Shown here piece after piece: positions 1 to 9,258 of a stretch of 64,000 nucleotides of DNA; positions within the stretch are counted from its first letter, which is position 1, and each line of letters starts with the position of its first letter. The stretch is taken from the NCBI RefSeq assembly GCF_002259605.1, contig NZ_MWWR01000006.1, positions 1-64,000 on the forward strand, read 5' to 3'. This DNA comes from Pseudoscardovia radai (lineage in GTDB: Bacteria; Actinomycetota; Actinomycetes; Actinomycetales; Bifidobacteriaceae). Below the pieces are notes generated by a model. That model saw only the letters and a program-made list of their open reading frames with translations, was not told the origin of the DNA and did not search any database. The translations under genes and the position numbers were made by a program.

Positions 1-1301
1 CCAGCGCCTACTGGGGCCGCCCCCAGGACAAGCTCACCCTCATCGGCATCACCGGCACCAAGGGCAAGACCACCACCGCCTACTTCACCCACGCCATCCT
101 CAACCAGGCCACCGGCGGCAGATGCGCCCTCCTGTCCAGCGTCGACAACTGCACCGACGGACGCACCCGCGTCGAATCCCAGCTGACCACGCCCGACTCC
201 CCCGACCTGTACCGCCTCATGCGCCAGGCCGTCGACAACGGCATGACCCACCTCGTCATGGAGGTCTCCAGCCAGGCATACAAGGTCGACAGGGTCCACG
301 CCCTGCACTTCGACGTCGCCGCGTTCCTCAACATCTCCCCCGACCACATCAGCCCCATCGAACACCCCACCTACGAGGACTACCTGTGGTGCAAGAGGCA
401 GATCATCCGCAACACCGACACCCTCGTGCACCCCACCGCCATGGACCACCTCCCCCTCATCCTCGAGGACGCCCGGCGCAACCACGTCACCACCGTCACC
501 TTCGCCGCCCACGGCACCGCCACGCCCATGCCGCCCGCCGACATCGACGCCACCATCCCCCGCCCCGGCAGCCCCCGGTACACCCTCGCCGACAACCTGC
601 CCGACACCACCGGCGGCACCACCGCCCGCGCCGACACGGCACGCGACCGCACGGCACGCGAACCCCGCACCCACGAACTCGGCATCCCCGGCGACTTCAA
701 CATCCTCAACGCCGCGGCCGCCACCGCCATCGCCCGCGCCACCGGCATCCCCGCCAACGACCCCAGCCTCGACGCCCTCCAGAACGTCCACGTCCCCGGA
801 CGCATGGAACGCTTCACCGACACCACCAACCCCCACGTCACCGCCTACGTCGACTACGCGCACAACCAAGCAAGCGTCACAGCCATCCTCGACTTCGTGT
901 GGGAGCGGTACGGGGCGCAGAACCCGAGGATCACGCTCGTCACCGGATCGGCCGGCAACAAGGCCTACGACCGGCGCGAAGGCATCGTGAAAGCCGCACA
1001 GAACCGCGTGGCCCGTCTGATCCTGACCGACGAAGACACCGACACGGAACCCATGGAGCATATCCTCGAGCAGATGGACTCCTACGTGACGAACCCCGAC
1101 CTCGAGCACACGATCATCCCCGGTCGCGCCACGGCCATCGAAACCGCCATCGCGGACGCCCGCGCCGACGCCGGACGCACGGGGCGGCCGAACATCATCC
1201 TCGCCATCGGCAAAGGACGCGAGAAGTGGATCAAACACTGCAACAAGCATGTGGAGTACGAAGGCGACATCGATGTGATCCGTCGCATGTTCGGCCTGTG
1301 A
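1..1301 (+). CDS. murE: MurE-type UDP-MurNAc-tripeptide ligase, 5' end cut by the window
   Basis: This is the C-terminal 432 residues of a Mur ligase, which adds the third amino acid to UDP-MurNAc-dipeptide in the cytoplasm using ATP. The reading frame is open from base 3. The ATP loop GTKGKTT is at visible residues 18-24, followed by the MurE-type TPDSPDLY and EVSSQAYKVDR segments, and near the end by GKGREKW and YEGD. The position where meso-diaminopimelate enzymes carry DNPR reads TDEDTDTEP here, so a diamino acid other than meso-DAP (Lys or Orn, usual in bifidobacteria) is likely; that is an inference. It converges on smc with only 26 bases between the stops. It is not in the mur/fts cluster at the right end, so it could be a second MurE-like paralogue. 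Confidence 0.9.
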   Translation, partial: SAYWGRPQDKLTLIGITGTKGKTTTAYFTHAILNQATGGRCALLSSVDNCTDGRTRVESQLTTPDSPDLYRLMRQAVDNGMTHLVMEVSSQAYKVDRVHALHFDVAAFLNISPDHISPIEHPTYEDYLWCKRQIIRNTDTLVHPTAMDHLPLILEDARRNHVTTVTFAAHGTATPMPPADIDATIPRPGSPRYTLADNLPDTTGGTTARADTARDRTAREPRTHELGIPGDFNILNAAAATAIARATGIPANDPSLDALQNVHVPGRMERFTDTTNPHVTAYVDYAHNQASVTAILDFVWERYGAQNPRITLVTGSAGNKAYDRREGIVKAAQNRVARLILTDEDTDTEPMEHILEQMDSYVTNPDLEHTIIPGRATAIETAIADARADAGRTGRPNIILAIGKGREKWIKHCNKHVEYEGDIDVIRRMFGL

Positions 1302-1327
1302 TGCATCGGTGACGCACGGGGCCTTCG

Positions 1328-4300
1328 CTACGCGCCGTCTGTTCCGTTCGCGTCGCCTGTCCCGTTCGCGTCGCCTGTTCCGTTCGCGCCATTCGCGCCA
1401 TCCGGGCCCTTGCCGCGCTCCATCTTCGTCGACACCACGGAGGTGACGCCGTCCGCGCGCATCGTGACGCCGTACAGTGCGTCGGCGATGCTCATGGTGC
1501 GCTGCTGGTGTGTGATGATGATGAGCTGGGCGTGCTCGCGCAGGTCGTCGATGGCGTTGAGCAGCCTCGTGAGGTTCACGTCGTCGAGCGCCGCCTCCAC
1601 CTCGTCCATGATGTAGAACGGGCTGGGGCGCGCCGTGAAGATGGCGAACAACAGCGCGAGCGCGGTCAGGGAGCGTTCGCCGCCGGAGAGCAGCGAGAGC
1701 TGCTTGACGCGTTTGCCGGCGGGGCTTGCTTCCACGATGACACCGGTGCCGAGCAGGTCGTCGGGATCTTCGAGACGCAGCCGCCCCGTTCCTCCGGGGA
1801 ACAGCGTGGCGAAGACCTTTTCGAAGGCGGCGGCGGTGTCATCGAACGCCGATTGGAAGACGTCGACCATGGTGGTGTCGAGGTCCTTGATGAGCTGGAG
1901 CAGGTCGTCGCGGGAGGAGACGACGTCACGGCGCTGCTCGTTGATGTACTTGTTGCGCTTGTCGAGCGCGTCGTATTCCTCGCCGGCGAGCGGATTGACT
2001 TTGCCGAGCGCCTCGAGGTCGCGGCGGGCCTTCTTGAGGCGCTTCTCCTGTTCCTCTCGCACATACGGCACGGTGCGCACGCGCGTCAGATCGATGCGTC
2101 CGGAGGCGTCATACGCCGCTCCGCCGTCAGTCTCGGCGTCAGTCCCGGCGTCAGTGTTGTCGGCGGCGTCGTCCGCATCGTCGAGAGGGATGGGGCGCCC
2201 CTCGTCATCCAGCACGGGAACCGGCAGGTCGGGGCCGAAATCGGCGACGAGGGTGGGGATGTCGAGGCCGAGGGCATCGGCCACCTTCTGCTCCAGGGCG
2301 CCGTATTCGGTGGCGAGGCGTTCGCGCAGCACGTCGCGGTCATGCTCGTCGTTCTGCAGGGCAGACACGATGGGCTCGAGCCTGTTGCGCTCCGCACGGA
2401 GCGTCGACAGCTCCCCATCGTGGGCCGAGGCCTCGGACTGCACGCGGTCACGTTCGGCGTCGACGGCGGATACGACGCCGCCGAGACGGTGCGCCGCCCG
2501 GCGCGCCAGTCCGGCGATGTGGGTGGCCTGCGCGGCCTGGTCCCGCAGACGTTCGTTCTGCTCGGCGATGCGTTCGCGCCTGATCCGCGCCTGCCGGGCG
2601 TTGTCGCGCAGCATCGCTGCCTGGCGCACGAGGGACTGGGTGTGCCGGTCGCTGTCGCTCCATTCGAGGCGCGCCGTGATCTCGGCCTCGCGCTGGGCGT
2701 CGAGCTGCGATTCGAGTTGTTTCTCTCGCGCCTGTACGTCGTCGAAGTCGAGATCGTCGCCCTGGGCGCTGGTGACGGCGTCGAGATCGTCCTCGAGGCT
2801 GGCGATGGTGCGCTTGCGCTCCTCGGCCTCGCCGTCGAGCTGGCCGATGCGATGGTGCAGGTCCTCGACGCGCCGCTCGAGACTTGCCACCGACGTGTTG
2901 GCGGATTCGACGGCGCGCTTGGCCTCCTGGGCCTTGACGCGGCGCTCCGTGACGTGCGCCTTGGCGGCGTCGAGAGCGGCGCGCGCGTCGGCGTATTCCC
3001 GCTGCGCGGTTTCCAGTCTCGCGCCGGCCTCGTCTCGCTGGGCGACGAGCTCGGCGTGTCGCGCCAGGGCCTTGTCTCGGCGCGAAGCCAGGGCGAGGTC
3101 GGACGGGGCGGCGCCATTGCCGCCATAACCACCGACGGATGTCAGGATCTGCCCGTCGCGTGTGACGGCCTGCGCATAGCGCGCGTCGTTCAGGGCACAA
3201 CGTGCGTCGTCCAGGGTGTCGACGGCCGCGACATCCGATAGAAGCACGCCGAGGGATGCGATGACGCCTGCCGCGAGCGCGGGGTCGGCGGCGTGAGGGT
3301 TCGCCACGATAAGCGCTGCGGCGGGACGGATGCCCGCCCCGCCGGCATCATCCACCGGCGCCCCGTCGGCGTCATCCACCGGCGCCCCGTCGGAGCCACC
3401 GTGCGCTCCGTCGGAGCCATCAGCCGGCGTGCCACCGTACGCCCCGTTCCCGGCGACGAGCACGGCGGCGGTGCCGCTTTTCTCCCCCACCGCCGTCAAT
3501 GCAGCCAGGACGTCATCGCGTCCGGGCACGATGACGGCACCGGAGAAGGGTCCCAGGGCGCTGGCGATGCCGTTCTCCCAGCCGTCGGCCACGCTGATGA
3601 GGTCGGACAGACGCCCGAGCGTGTCGAGGCCCGCCTCCTGGGTCAGGTCGAGGGCGTCGTCACGGCTGTTCAGCGTGTCTCGCAAGGCATCGGCCTTGGC
3701 TTGCATACTGATGGCCTCGCCGTCGAGACGGCGCTGCTCCTGGGCCAGCGAGTCGCGCATCGCGCGGGCGGTGTCTGCCGCGGTGCGCGCCTCGTCCAGG
3801 GCGGCCGCCCCGTCGTCGCCGGTGATGCCGTCGGCCTCGGCGCGCAGCGCGTCGAGGCGCTCCCTGGCCTCCGTCAGCTGCTGGTCGTATGTGGCACGCT
3901 GCGTGTCGAGATCGGCCCGACGCTGCGCGTCGGACTGCGCGAGTGCCTCCTCGCGGGCGATGCGTTCGCGCAGCTTGCCCATGCGCGCCTCGCGCTCCTG
4001 TGCGGTACGTCGCAGTTCGGTGAGGGTCTGGCGCAGCGAGGCGAGCTGCTTTTCGGCCTCGGCGCGGGATTCGGTCGTTTTCTCGAGCGTGAGCTTCAGC
4101 GCCGCCGTGTCGGATTCCTTCTCACGGCCCTGTGCCTCGAGCTCCTCGGCGCGTCGTTCGAGCATGTCGGGGTCTTCCCCGCCCACCTCCTGGATACGCG
4201 ATTCGAAGGAGCTGGCGCGTTCCTCCGCAAGGCGCGCCAGGGATTCGAGGCGCTCCCCCGTCTGGGCCAGGCGATGCCACTGTTGGTTGAGTGTGCGCAG

Positions 4301-5146
4301 AAGGGGGCTCGACTGGCTGGTCAGCGCCTCGAGGCGGTCGATATGCGCCTTCGTGTCGGCCAGCTCGCGGCGCCGTTCGACGAGCTGCTCGCGCACGGAG
4401 GCGAGCTGCGTGCGTTCCTCGTCGCGCCGTGCGGTGAGCTGGGCCGCGTCATCGGCGTACAGGCGGCACTGGGCGTCGCGCAGCGTCACGTGAATGCTGT
4501 CGGCTCGCCTGGAGACGCGAGCCTGGCGGCGCAGGGGCCCTAGCTGGCGGTGGATCTCCTTAAGCAAGTCGTCGAGCCTGTCGAGGTTCTCCTGCGTGTT
4601 CTGCAGCTTGCGCAGCGCACGCTCCTTGCGCTTGCGGTGTTTGAGGATGCCCGCAGCCTCCTCGATGAAGGCGCGGTTGTCGGCGGGGGTGGCGCGCAGA
4701 ATGGAGTCGAGGCGCCCCTGCCCCACCACCACATGCATATGGGAACCCAGGCCGGTGTCGCTGAGCAGCTCCTGCACGTCGAGCAGGCGGACGGCGGAGC
4801 CGTTGATGGCGTATTCGGAGCCGCCGTTGCGGTAGATGGTGCGGCTGATCGTGACCTCGGAGTAGTCGATGTCGAGGGTGCCGTCGGAATTGTCGATCGT
4901 CAGGCTCACCTGGGCGCGCCCCAAGGGCGGGCGCGTGCTGGTGCCGGCGAAGATGACGTCCTCCATGGAGGTGCCGCGCAGGCTTTTGGCGCCTTGCTCG
5001 CCCATGACCCAGGCCAGGGCGTCGACGATATTCGACTTGCCCGAGCCATTGGGCCCGATGATGGCGGTGACACCCGGCTCGAAACGCAGCGTGGTGGGGT
5101 TCGCGAAGGATTTGAAACCGCGCAGCGTGAGTTCCTTGACGTACAT
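1328..5146 (-). CDS. smc: Chromosome segregation ATPase SMC
   Basis: SMC forms the ring-shaped condensin with ScpA/ScpB and organises the chromosome. The protein is 1272 aa. I start it at ATG 5146 (MYVKELTL), because the longer frame adds 60 Arg-rich residues that do not resemble SMC. Walker A GPNGSGKS is at residues 31-38, two long coiled coils flank a hinge near 520-690, and the C-lobe has the signature LSGGERS near 1157 and Walker B with DEVEAALDD near 1180. Two oddities are visible: an acidic low-complexity insert in the hinge near 575-605, made by a 24-bp DNA repeat at 3348-3393, and a C-terminal tail of Gly-Asn-Asp repeats after the ATPase. folC lies 103 bases upstream on the same strand, so the two are probably co-transcribed. 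Confidence 0.97.
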   Translation of the reverse strand: MYVKELTLRGFKSFANPTTLRFEPGVTAIIGPNGSGKSNIVDALAWVMGEQGAKSLRGTSMEDVIFAGTSTRPPLGRAQVSLTIDNSDGTLDIDYSEVTISRTIYRNGGSEYAINGSAVRLLDVQELLSDTGLGSHMHVVVGQGRLDSILRATPADNRAFIEEAAGILKHRKRKERALRKLQNTQENLDRLDDLLKEIHRQLGPLRRQARVSRRADSIHVTLRDAQCRLYADDAAQLTARRDEERTQLASVREQLVERRRELADTKAHIDRLEALTSQSSPLLRTLNQQWHRLAQTGERLESLARLAEERASSFESRIQEVGGEDPDMLERRAEELEAQGREKESDTAALKLTLEKTTESRAEAEKQLASLRQTLTELRRTAQEREARMGKLRERIAREEALAQSDAQRRADLDTQRATYDQQLTEARERLDALRAEADGITGDDGAAALDEARTAADTARAMRDSLAQEQRRLDGEAISMQAKADALRDTLNSRDDALDLTQEAGLDTLGRLSDLISVADGWENGIASALGPFSGAVIVPGRDDVLAALTAVGEKSGTAAVLVAGNGAYGGTPADGSDGAHGGSDGAPVDDADGAPVDDAGGAGIRPAAALIVANPHAADPALAAGVIASLGVLLSDVAAVDTLDDARCALNDARYAQAVTRDGQILTSVGGYGGNGAAPSDLALASRRDKALARHAELVAQRDEAGARLETAQREYADARAALDAAKAHVTERRVKAQEAKRAVESANTSVASLERRVEDLHHRIGQLDGEAEERKRTIASLEDDLDAVTSAQGDDLDFDDVQAREKQLESQLDAQREAEITARLEWSDSDRHTQSLVRQAAMLRDNARQARIRRERIAEQNERLRDQAAQATHIAGLARRAAHRLGGVVSAVDAERDRVQSEASAHDGELSTLRAERNRLEPIVSALQNDEHDRDVLRERLATEYGALEQKVADALGLDIPTLVADFGPDLPVPVLDDEGRPIPLDDADDAADNTDAGTDAETDGGAAYDASGRIDLTRVRTVPYVREEQEKRLKKARRDLEALGKVNPLAGEEYDALDKRNKYINEQRRDVVSSRDDLLQLIKDLDTTMVDVFQSAFDDTAAAFEKVFATLFPGGTGRLRLEDPDDLLGTGVIVEASPAGKRVKQLSLLSGGERSLTALALLFAIFTARPSPFYIMDEVEAALDDVNLTRLLNAIDDLREHAQLIIITHQQRTMSIADALYGVTMRADGVTSVVSTKMERGKGPDGANGANGTGDANGTGDANGTDGA

Positions 5147-5249
5147 GTTCCTAGCCTGTTCGTTTCTCGAAGGACGATGCAAAGACGGTGCCGGCGGAGC
5201 TGCGGTGCGTCTCCGCCGCGCCCGCCTTCTCCGCACCCGGCGGCGCGCC

Positions 5250-6674
5250 TCAGTCGGCGGCGCGCTCCGACTTGGGCTTGAGCAGATCCTTGTTCGGTTT
5301 CTCCTCGAGCAGACGGCGCGCGTCACCGGCCGTCACGAAACTGCCGAACACAAGCACGCCGCGCCCGTAACCCACGCCCGTGTCATCGGCGGAGTCCACG
5401 CGGTCGACGGCGGTCTGGATGGCGTCTGGCAGCAGGTCGACGCGCGTGACCCTGTCGGGACCGAACACGCGGATGGCGATTTTCTCGAGGTCCTCCGCCT
5501 TCATGACGCGCGGCGTCCACGAGTTCTGCGTCACGATGACCTCCGACAGCACGGGCTCCATGACGCCAAGCACATCCTCGACCTCCTTGTCCGCCATCAT
5601 CGACACGACGCCGACGAGCTGCTGGAAATCGTAGTTCTCCTCGATCGCCTTGCGCAGCGCGGTGACCGCCTGCACATTGTGGCCGCCGTCGAGGATGATC
5701 GTCGGCGACGTGCGGATCGTCTCGATACGGCCCGGGATGCGCACGCCGCTGAGCGCCTGCGCCACGAGGTCGCCGTCAAGGGCTCCCGCCACGGGCACGA
5801 CCACCTCGGCCGCCGCGAGCGCCGACAGCGCGTTATGCGCCTGGTGCTCGCCGAACATGGCGATGGGGACGTCCTCGTACGTGCCGTTGGGCGTCCGCAG
5901 CGTGGCGACCTGTCCGCCGACGGCGGGCATGCGGCTGACGACGTCCATCTCCTCGCCGTCGCGGATGACGGCGGCGGCGCCGACCTTCTCGGCCTCGCCC
6001 AGGAGAATCGGCATGACCTTCTCGGCGTGCGGCTGGGGGCCGATCACGACGGTGCTGCCCTTCTTGATGATGCCGGCCTTCTCACCGGCGATCTGCTCGA
6101 CGGTGTCCCCGAGCCACTGCATGTGGTCCATGTCGACGGGGCCGATGATGGCGGCGTCCGCGTCGAGGACGTTGGTGGCGTCCCAGCGTCCGCCCATGCC
6201 GACCTCGACGACGGCGACGTCGACCGGGGCGTCGGCGAATGCCCAGATGGCCATCGTCGTGAGCACCTCGAAGAAGCTCATGCGCGGACCGCCTTTCGCG
6301 GTGCTGCGCTCGTCGACCAGCTTGATGAAGTCCTTGACCTGGTCGTAGACATCGATGAAATCGTCGTCGCTCAGTTGCTGGCCGTCGATGGCGATGCGCT
6401 CGGTGACGGATTCGAGATGCGGCGACGTGTACAGGCCGGTGCGCAGGCCGTAGGCGCGGCACAGGGCCTCCGCCATGCGGGCGGTGCTGCCCTTGCCGTT
6501 GGTGCCGGTGACGTGGATGACGCGGAACGACTGCTCCGGGTGCCCCAGCAGGTCGAGCACCATCTGCATGCGATCGAGGGAAGGGTCGAAGTCATGCTCC
6601 GGCGCGCGCTTCATGATGTCGCGGTAGACATCGGCAAGCTGCTTGTTCTCGCGGTTCGGATGCTCGAAGGACAT
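5250..6674 (-). CDS. folC: Folylpolyglutamate synthase / dihydrofolate synthase FolC
   Basis: This cytoplasmic Mur-ligase-family enzyme adds glutamate to dihydropteroate and/or polyglutamylates folates. The protein is 474 aa from ATG 6674, chosen because AAGGAGAG lies 11 bases upstream; an in-frame ATG at 6725 lacks such a site. The ATP loop GTNGKGS is at residues 57-63, followed by TSPHLES and the metal and substrate segments VEVGMGGRWDATN and GEHQAHNA, with DGGHN in the C-terminal domain. This is the full family length. The gene is upstream of smc on the same strand. No regulatory element is obvious beyond the ribosome site; the 680 bases upstream are described separately. Confidence 0.96.
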   Translation of the reverse strand: MSFEHPNRENKQLADVYRDIMKRAPEHDFDPSLDRMQMVLDLLGHPEQSFRVIHVTGTNGKGSTARMAEALCRAYGLRTGLYTSPHLESVTERIAIDGQQLSDDDFIDVYDQVKDFIKLVDERSTAKGGPRMSFFEVLTTMAIWAFADAPVDVAVVEVGMGGRWDATNVLDADAAIIGPVDMDHMQWLGDTVEQIAGEKAGIIKKGSTVVIGPQPHAEKVMPILLGEAEKVGAAAVIRDGEEMDVVSRMPAVGGQVATLRTPNGTYEDVPIAMFGEHQAHNALSALAAAEVVVPVAGALDGDLVAQALSGVRIPGRIETIRTSPTIILDGGHNVQAVTALRKAIEENYDFQQLVGVVSMMADKEVEDVLGVMEPVLSEVIVTQNSWTPRVMKAEDLEKIAIRVFGPDRVTRVDLLPDAIQTAVDRVDSADDTGVGYGRGVLVFGSFVTAGDARRLLEEKPNKDLLKPKSERAAD

Positions 6675-6899
6675 GGATGCGGTCACTCTCCTTGGACTGC
6701 CCGCGGTCATTCCCCGCGGGCGCACACTCCATAGATATTAGGCTATCGAGATGATTTCGCCACACGAGTATGCCGCGGGCGGAGCACAAGGCGGGAATAC
6801 GATTGCCGGGTTCCGGGTCGCGACGGTTGCCGTCGGGGCATGCATCACCGGAGTCTCCGGCGATTCGGTTGCGGAAAGCCATATGTCTCCCTTTCGGGG

Positions 6900-6950
6900 T
6901 TGTGATTGGTGATTTCCCTGTGATTTCTAATCTTCTGTGATTCGTAATCT
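6900..6950. repeat. Three 16-bp direct repeats spaced 17-18 bp
   Basis: Copies are at 6900-6915, 6918-6933 and 6935-6950, with consensus CTGTGATTNNTAATCT. The second and third copies differ at two positions and the first at four. The spacing of 17-18 bp and the AT-rich content inside GC-rich DNA suggest repeated binding sites for a regulator of folC or pepP. That role is inferred, not seen. Confidence 0.6.
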
Positions 6951-7079
6951 CTTTGCGCATGGCATCCCGTCTCCACCCGGGACGAGCCAACGCACGATTC
7001 ACCATAATCCCGCGTGGAACAATCACCGGACAATCGTGTTCCGCCAAGCCGCTCCAGCGCAGGCCCGCCCGCGCCTCAT

Positions 7080-7123
7080 CGTTGCACCGTCGCCGCACCG
7101 TCGCCGCGCCATCGTTGCGCCAT
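7080..7123. repeat. Four 11-bp tandem repeats
   Basis: Four consecutive 11-mers at 7080-7090, 7091-7101, 7102-7112 and 7113-7123 follow the pattern CG(T/C)(T/C)GC(A/G)CC(G/A)T. The period is close to one DNA turn, so a protein could bind all copies on the same face. They lie 230 bases upstream of pepP. They may instead be simple low-complexity sequence. Confidence 0.5.
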
Positions 7124-7354
7124 CGGAGAACGCGGCGCGCGGCCCTATAGTTGTGGTGGCAAGCGGCCGGCGCAAGGCCGGCCCCGCGCCCGCCGCACAG
7201 GATTCCCACGCACGGCTGCCGCACGCGGACTCCGACACATGGATTCCCGCGTGCCCCGCCCCGCACAGGCCGCGGCGGACGCGACACCACCGCATAACAC
7301 AACCGAATACGACCGCAACGGCGCCCCGCAGAGGACGCCCGTACAGGAGGCATC

Positions 7355-8917
7355 ATGACAGACCAGCACGAGGGCGAGGACCGCGACGGCGAGCTCGACC
7401 CGGGCGCACGCCGCCACAACCGCACGCTGCGCCCCCGCTCCGAGGCGTTCCGCGAATTCATGCTCACCGGATGGGGCCAGGAAGACAACGACATCAGGCC
7501 CCTCGAATCCAGCTCCTACACGCCGCGACGCCTGCGCGAGCTCGGCGCCGCGTTCCCGGGCAGGCGCATCGTGATTCCCGCGGGCACCACGAAGGTGCGC
7601 AACGACGACTGCGACTACGCGTTCCGTCCCGACAGCGCATTCGCCTACTACACGGGCCTGGGCGAGGACTTCGAGCCGGGCGCCGTGCTCGTGCTCAACC
7701 CCGTCGACCCGGATTCCGAGGAGGCGAAGACAGGCGCCACGCATACGCCGGAGCTGTTCGTGCACCCGCGCTCCGACCAGACCACGCAGGACTACTACAT
7801 GAGCGCCGCCTACGGCGAGTACTGGGTGGGCGCCCGCCCCGGCCTTAAGGAGATGGCCGTCATGACCGGCATCCCCACCGCCGACGTGGCCACGCTGCGC
7901 GACGCGCTTTCCAAGGACGTCGGCCCGGGCTCCGTGCAGCTGAGCGTGCTGGCGAAAACCGACACCGAGGTGACCGACATGGTCGAGCAGATCCGTGAGC
8001 AGAACGGTTTTCCCGACCCGGATGCGAACGCCGCCGCCGACGATGCGCTGTATGAGAAAACCTCCGAGCACCGCATGCTCAAGGACTCCTACGAGGTCGG
8101 CGAGCTGCGCCGCGCCATCGCCGCCACGAAGGACGGCTTCGACCGCATGCTCACAGCCCTGCCCGGGGCCCTGGGCAAGCCGCGCGGCGAACGCATCCTC
8201 GAGGGTGCGTTCAACGCGAATGCGCGCGAGGAGGGCAACGACGAGGGCTACGGCACCATCGTGGCGTACGGGGACCATGCGGCGACGCTGCACTGGATGC
8301 GCAACACCGGCACCATCGGCGACGACGGCCTGTTGCTCATCGACGCGGGCGTGGAGGTCAACTCCCTGTACACCGCCGACATCACGCGCACCTTCCCCGC
8401 CAGCGGCCACTTCACGCAGTTCCAGCGCGAGCTGTACCAGGTGGTGCTCGACGCGCAGCAGGCGGGATTCGAGGCGGCGCAGCCCGGCCGCACGTATTCC
8501 GACATCCACGACGCGTGCATGCGTGTGCTCGCCGAAGCGCTGCACGAGTGGGGCATCCTCCCGGTGAGCGTGGAGGAGGCGCTGAGCCCCGAGGGCCAGC
8601 AGCACCGCCGCTGGCATGCGTGCGGCGTGGCGCACCACCTGGGCCTCGACGTGCACGATTGCTCGCAGGCGCGCTTCGAGCACTATCAGGGCGCGAAGCT
8701 CGCCCCGGGCATGACGTTCACGATCGAGCCGGGCCTGTACTTCAAGGAGAACGACCTGCTGGTGCCGCCGGAGTTCCGCGGCATCGGCATTCGCGTGGAG
8801 GACGATGTGCTCATGACCGAGAACGGCCCCGAATGGCTGTCGATCGGCATTCCGAAGACCATCGACGGCGTGGAGGCGTGGATGGCCGAACGCGCCGCCG
8901 CCGCGCAGACGCGCTAG
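7355..8917 (+). CDS. pepP: Xaa-Pro aminopeptidase P (M24B family)
   Basis: This cytoplasmic metallopeptidase removes an N-terminal residue that precedes proline. The protein is 520 aa, starting at ATG 7355 with AGGAGG four bases upstream. The N-terminal non-catalytic domain contains PAGTTKVRNDD and FAYYTGL. The pita-bread catalytic domain holds all five expected metal ligands: Asp about 330 and Asp about 342 (DAGVEVNSLYTADIT), His about 427 (HHLGLDVHD), Glu about 458 (EPGLYF) and Glu about 482 (RVEDDV). It is a single transcription unit, divergent from folC, followed by an 11-bp hairpin. Its likely role is peptide nutrition or turnover of proline-rich peptides. Confidence 0.95.
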   Translation: MTDQHEGEDRDGELDPGARRHNRTLRPRSEAFREFMLTGWGQEDNDIRPLESSSYTPRRLRELGAAFPGRRIVIPAGTTKVRNDDCDYAFRPDSAFAYYTGLGEDFEPGAVLVLNPVDPDSEEAKTGATHTPELFVHPRSDQTTQDYYMSAAYGEYWVGARPGLKEMAVMTGIPTADVATLRDALSKDVGPGSVQLSVLAKTDTEVTDMVEQIREQNGFPDPDANAAADDALYEKTSEHRMLKDSYEVGELRRAIAATKDGFDRMLTALPGALGKPRGERILEGAFNANAREEGNDEGYGTIVAYGDHAATLHWMRNTGTIGDDGLLLIDAGVEVNSLYTADITRTFPASGHFTQFQRELYQVVLDAQQAGFEAAQPGRTYSDIHDACMRVLAEALHEWGILPVSVEEALSPEGQQHRRWHACGVAHHLGLDVHDCSQARFEHYQGAKLAPGMTFTIEPGLYFKENDLLVPPEFRGIGIRVEDDVLMTENGPEWLSIGIPKTIDGVEAWMAERAAAAQTR

Positions 8918-8956
8918 GGACGCCGGAGGCGGCGGAGATTCCGAAGATTCCACAAA

Positions 8957-8990
8957 CGATGGCCCCGTCGTGCGAACGGCGGGGCCATCG
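8957..8990 (+). terminator. Hairpin after pepP
   Basis: An 11-bp perfect stem (8957-8967 with 8980-8990) surrounds a 12-base loop, 40 bases after the pepP stop. It lacks a T-run, so it may stop transcription weakly or protect the 3' end. Confidence 0.5.
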
Positions 8991-9048
8991 CCGCGCGGAT
9001 GCCGGGCGAAGCAACCGGCGCGCAAACGCCGGCCGAGGACATCGTCTC

Positions 9049-9077
9049 TTGTTTTCACGCCGCCGCGCGCCTACAGT
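9049..9077 (+). promoter_or_regulatory. Predicted promoter of cytX
   Basis: TTGTTT at 9049-9054, a 17-base spacer and TACAGT at 9072-9077 make a reasonable sigma-70-like promoter. Transcription would begin near 9084. Confidence 0.45.
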
Positions 9078-9083
9078 GAAGGT

Positions 9084-9258
9084 GTCACAGGACCGGCGCC
9101 GCAAGGCAGGGCGCGCGCCGGGCCACCGTCGGTGCGCCGCGCCCGGGCAGGGACGCCGCGGCACCGCGGCCGGGGCGTGACGGATCTTGGGGCAACCGTA
9201 TCCGGGGCGAACCGAGCCGCCGCGCGGCCGGCCGTCTTCCATACTGGAGAGAAGCATC
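9084..9258 (+). promoter_or_regulatory. Long GC-rich leader of cytX
   Basis: About 175 bases separate the predicted start of transcription from the TTG start codon. They contain several complementary GC-rich segments, for example GGCGCGC-type arms around 9100-9180. CytX-type genes are often under a TPP riboswitch, so I looked for the CTGAGA core and a GAACCTGATC-type segment and did not find them. It could be another cis-acting RNA or simply a long leader. Confidence 0.35.

Larger units (their letters stand above)
6675..7354. other. Gene-free stretch between folC and pepP with two tandem-repeat clusters
   Basis: I find no convincing gene here. A minus-strand frame starting at ATG 6883 with a GGGAG site runs into folC, but its composition looks random. 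The stretch separates two divergent genes, so it should hold both promoters. It contains three 16-bp direct repeats (6900-6950) and four 11-bp direct repeats (7080-7123), listed separately. A TATAGT hexamer at about 7144-7149 could be a -10 element for pepP, but no well-spaced -35 accompanies it. Confidence 0.5.

Noticed and set aside
1508-3241. Long plus-strand frames opposite smc
   Set aside because: They mirror the codon bias of the GC-rich smc gene on the other strand and have no recognisable domains.
5147-5326. Upstream extension of smc to 5326
   Set aside because: The 60 extra residues are Arg/Ser-rich, overlap the folC end, and SMC proteins begin at MYVKELTL-like sequences.
6592-6885. 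Minus-strand frame from ATG 6883 with a GGGAG site, running into folC
   Set aside because: Its residues look random (Cys/Arg/Pro-rich) and it would overlap the true start of folC in another frame.
9084-9258. TPP riboswitch upstream of cytX
   Set aside because: The conserved CTGAGA core and the second-arm segment are not present on either strand.
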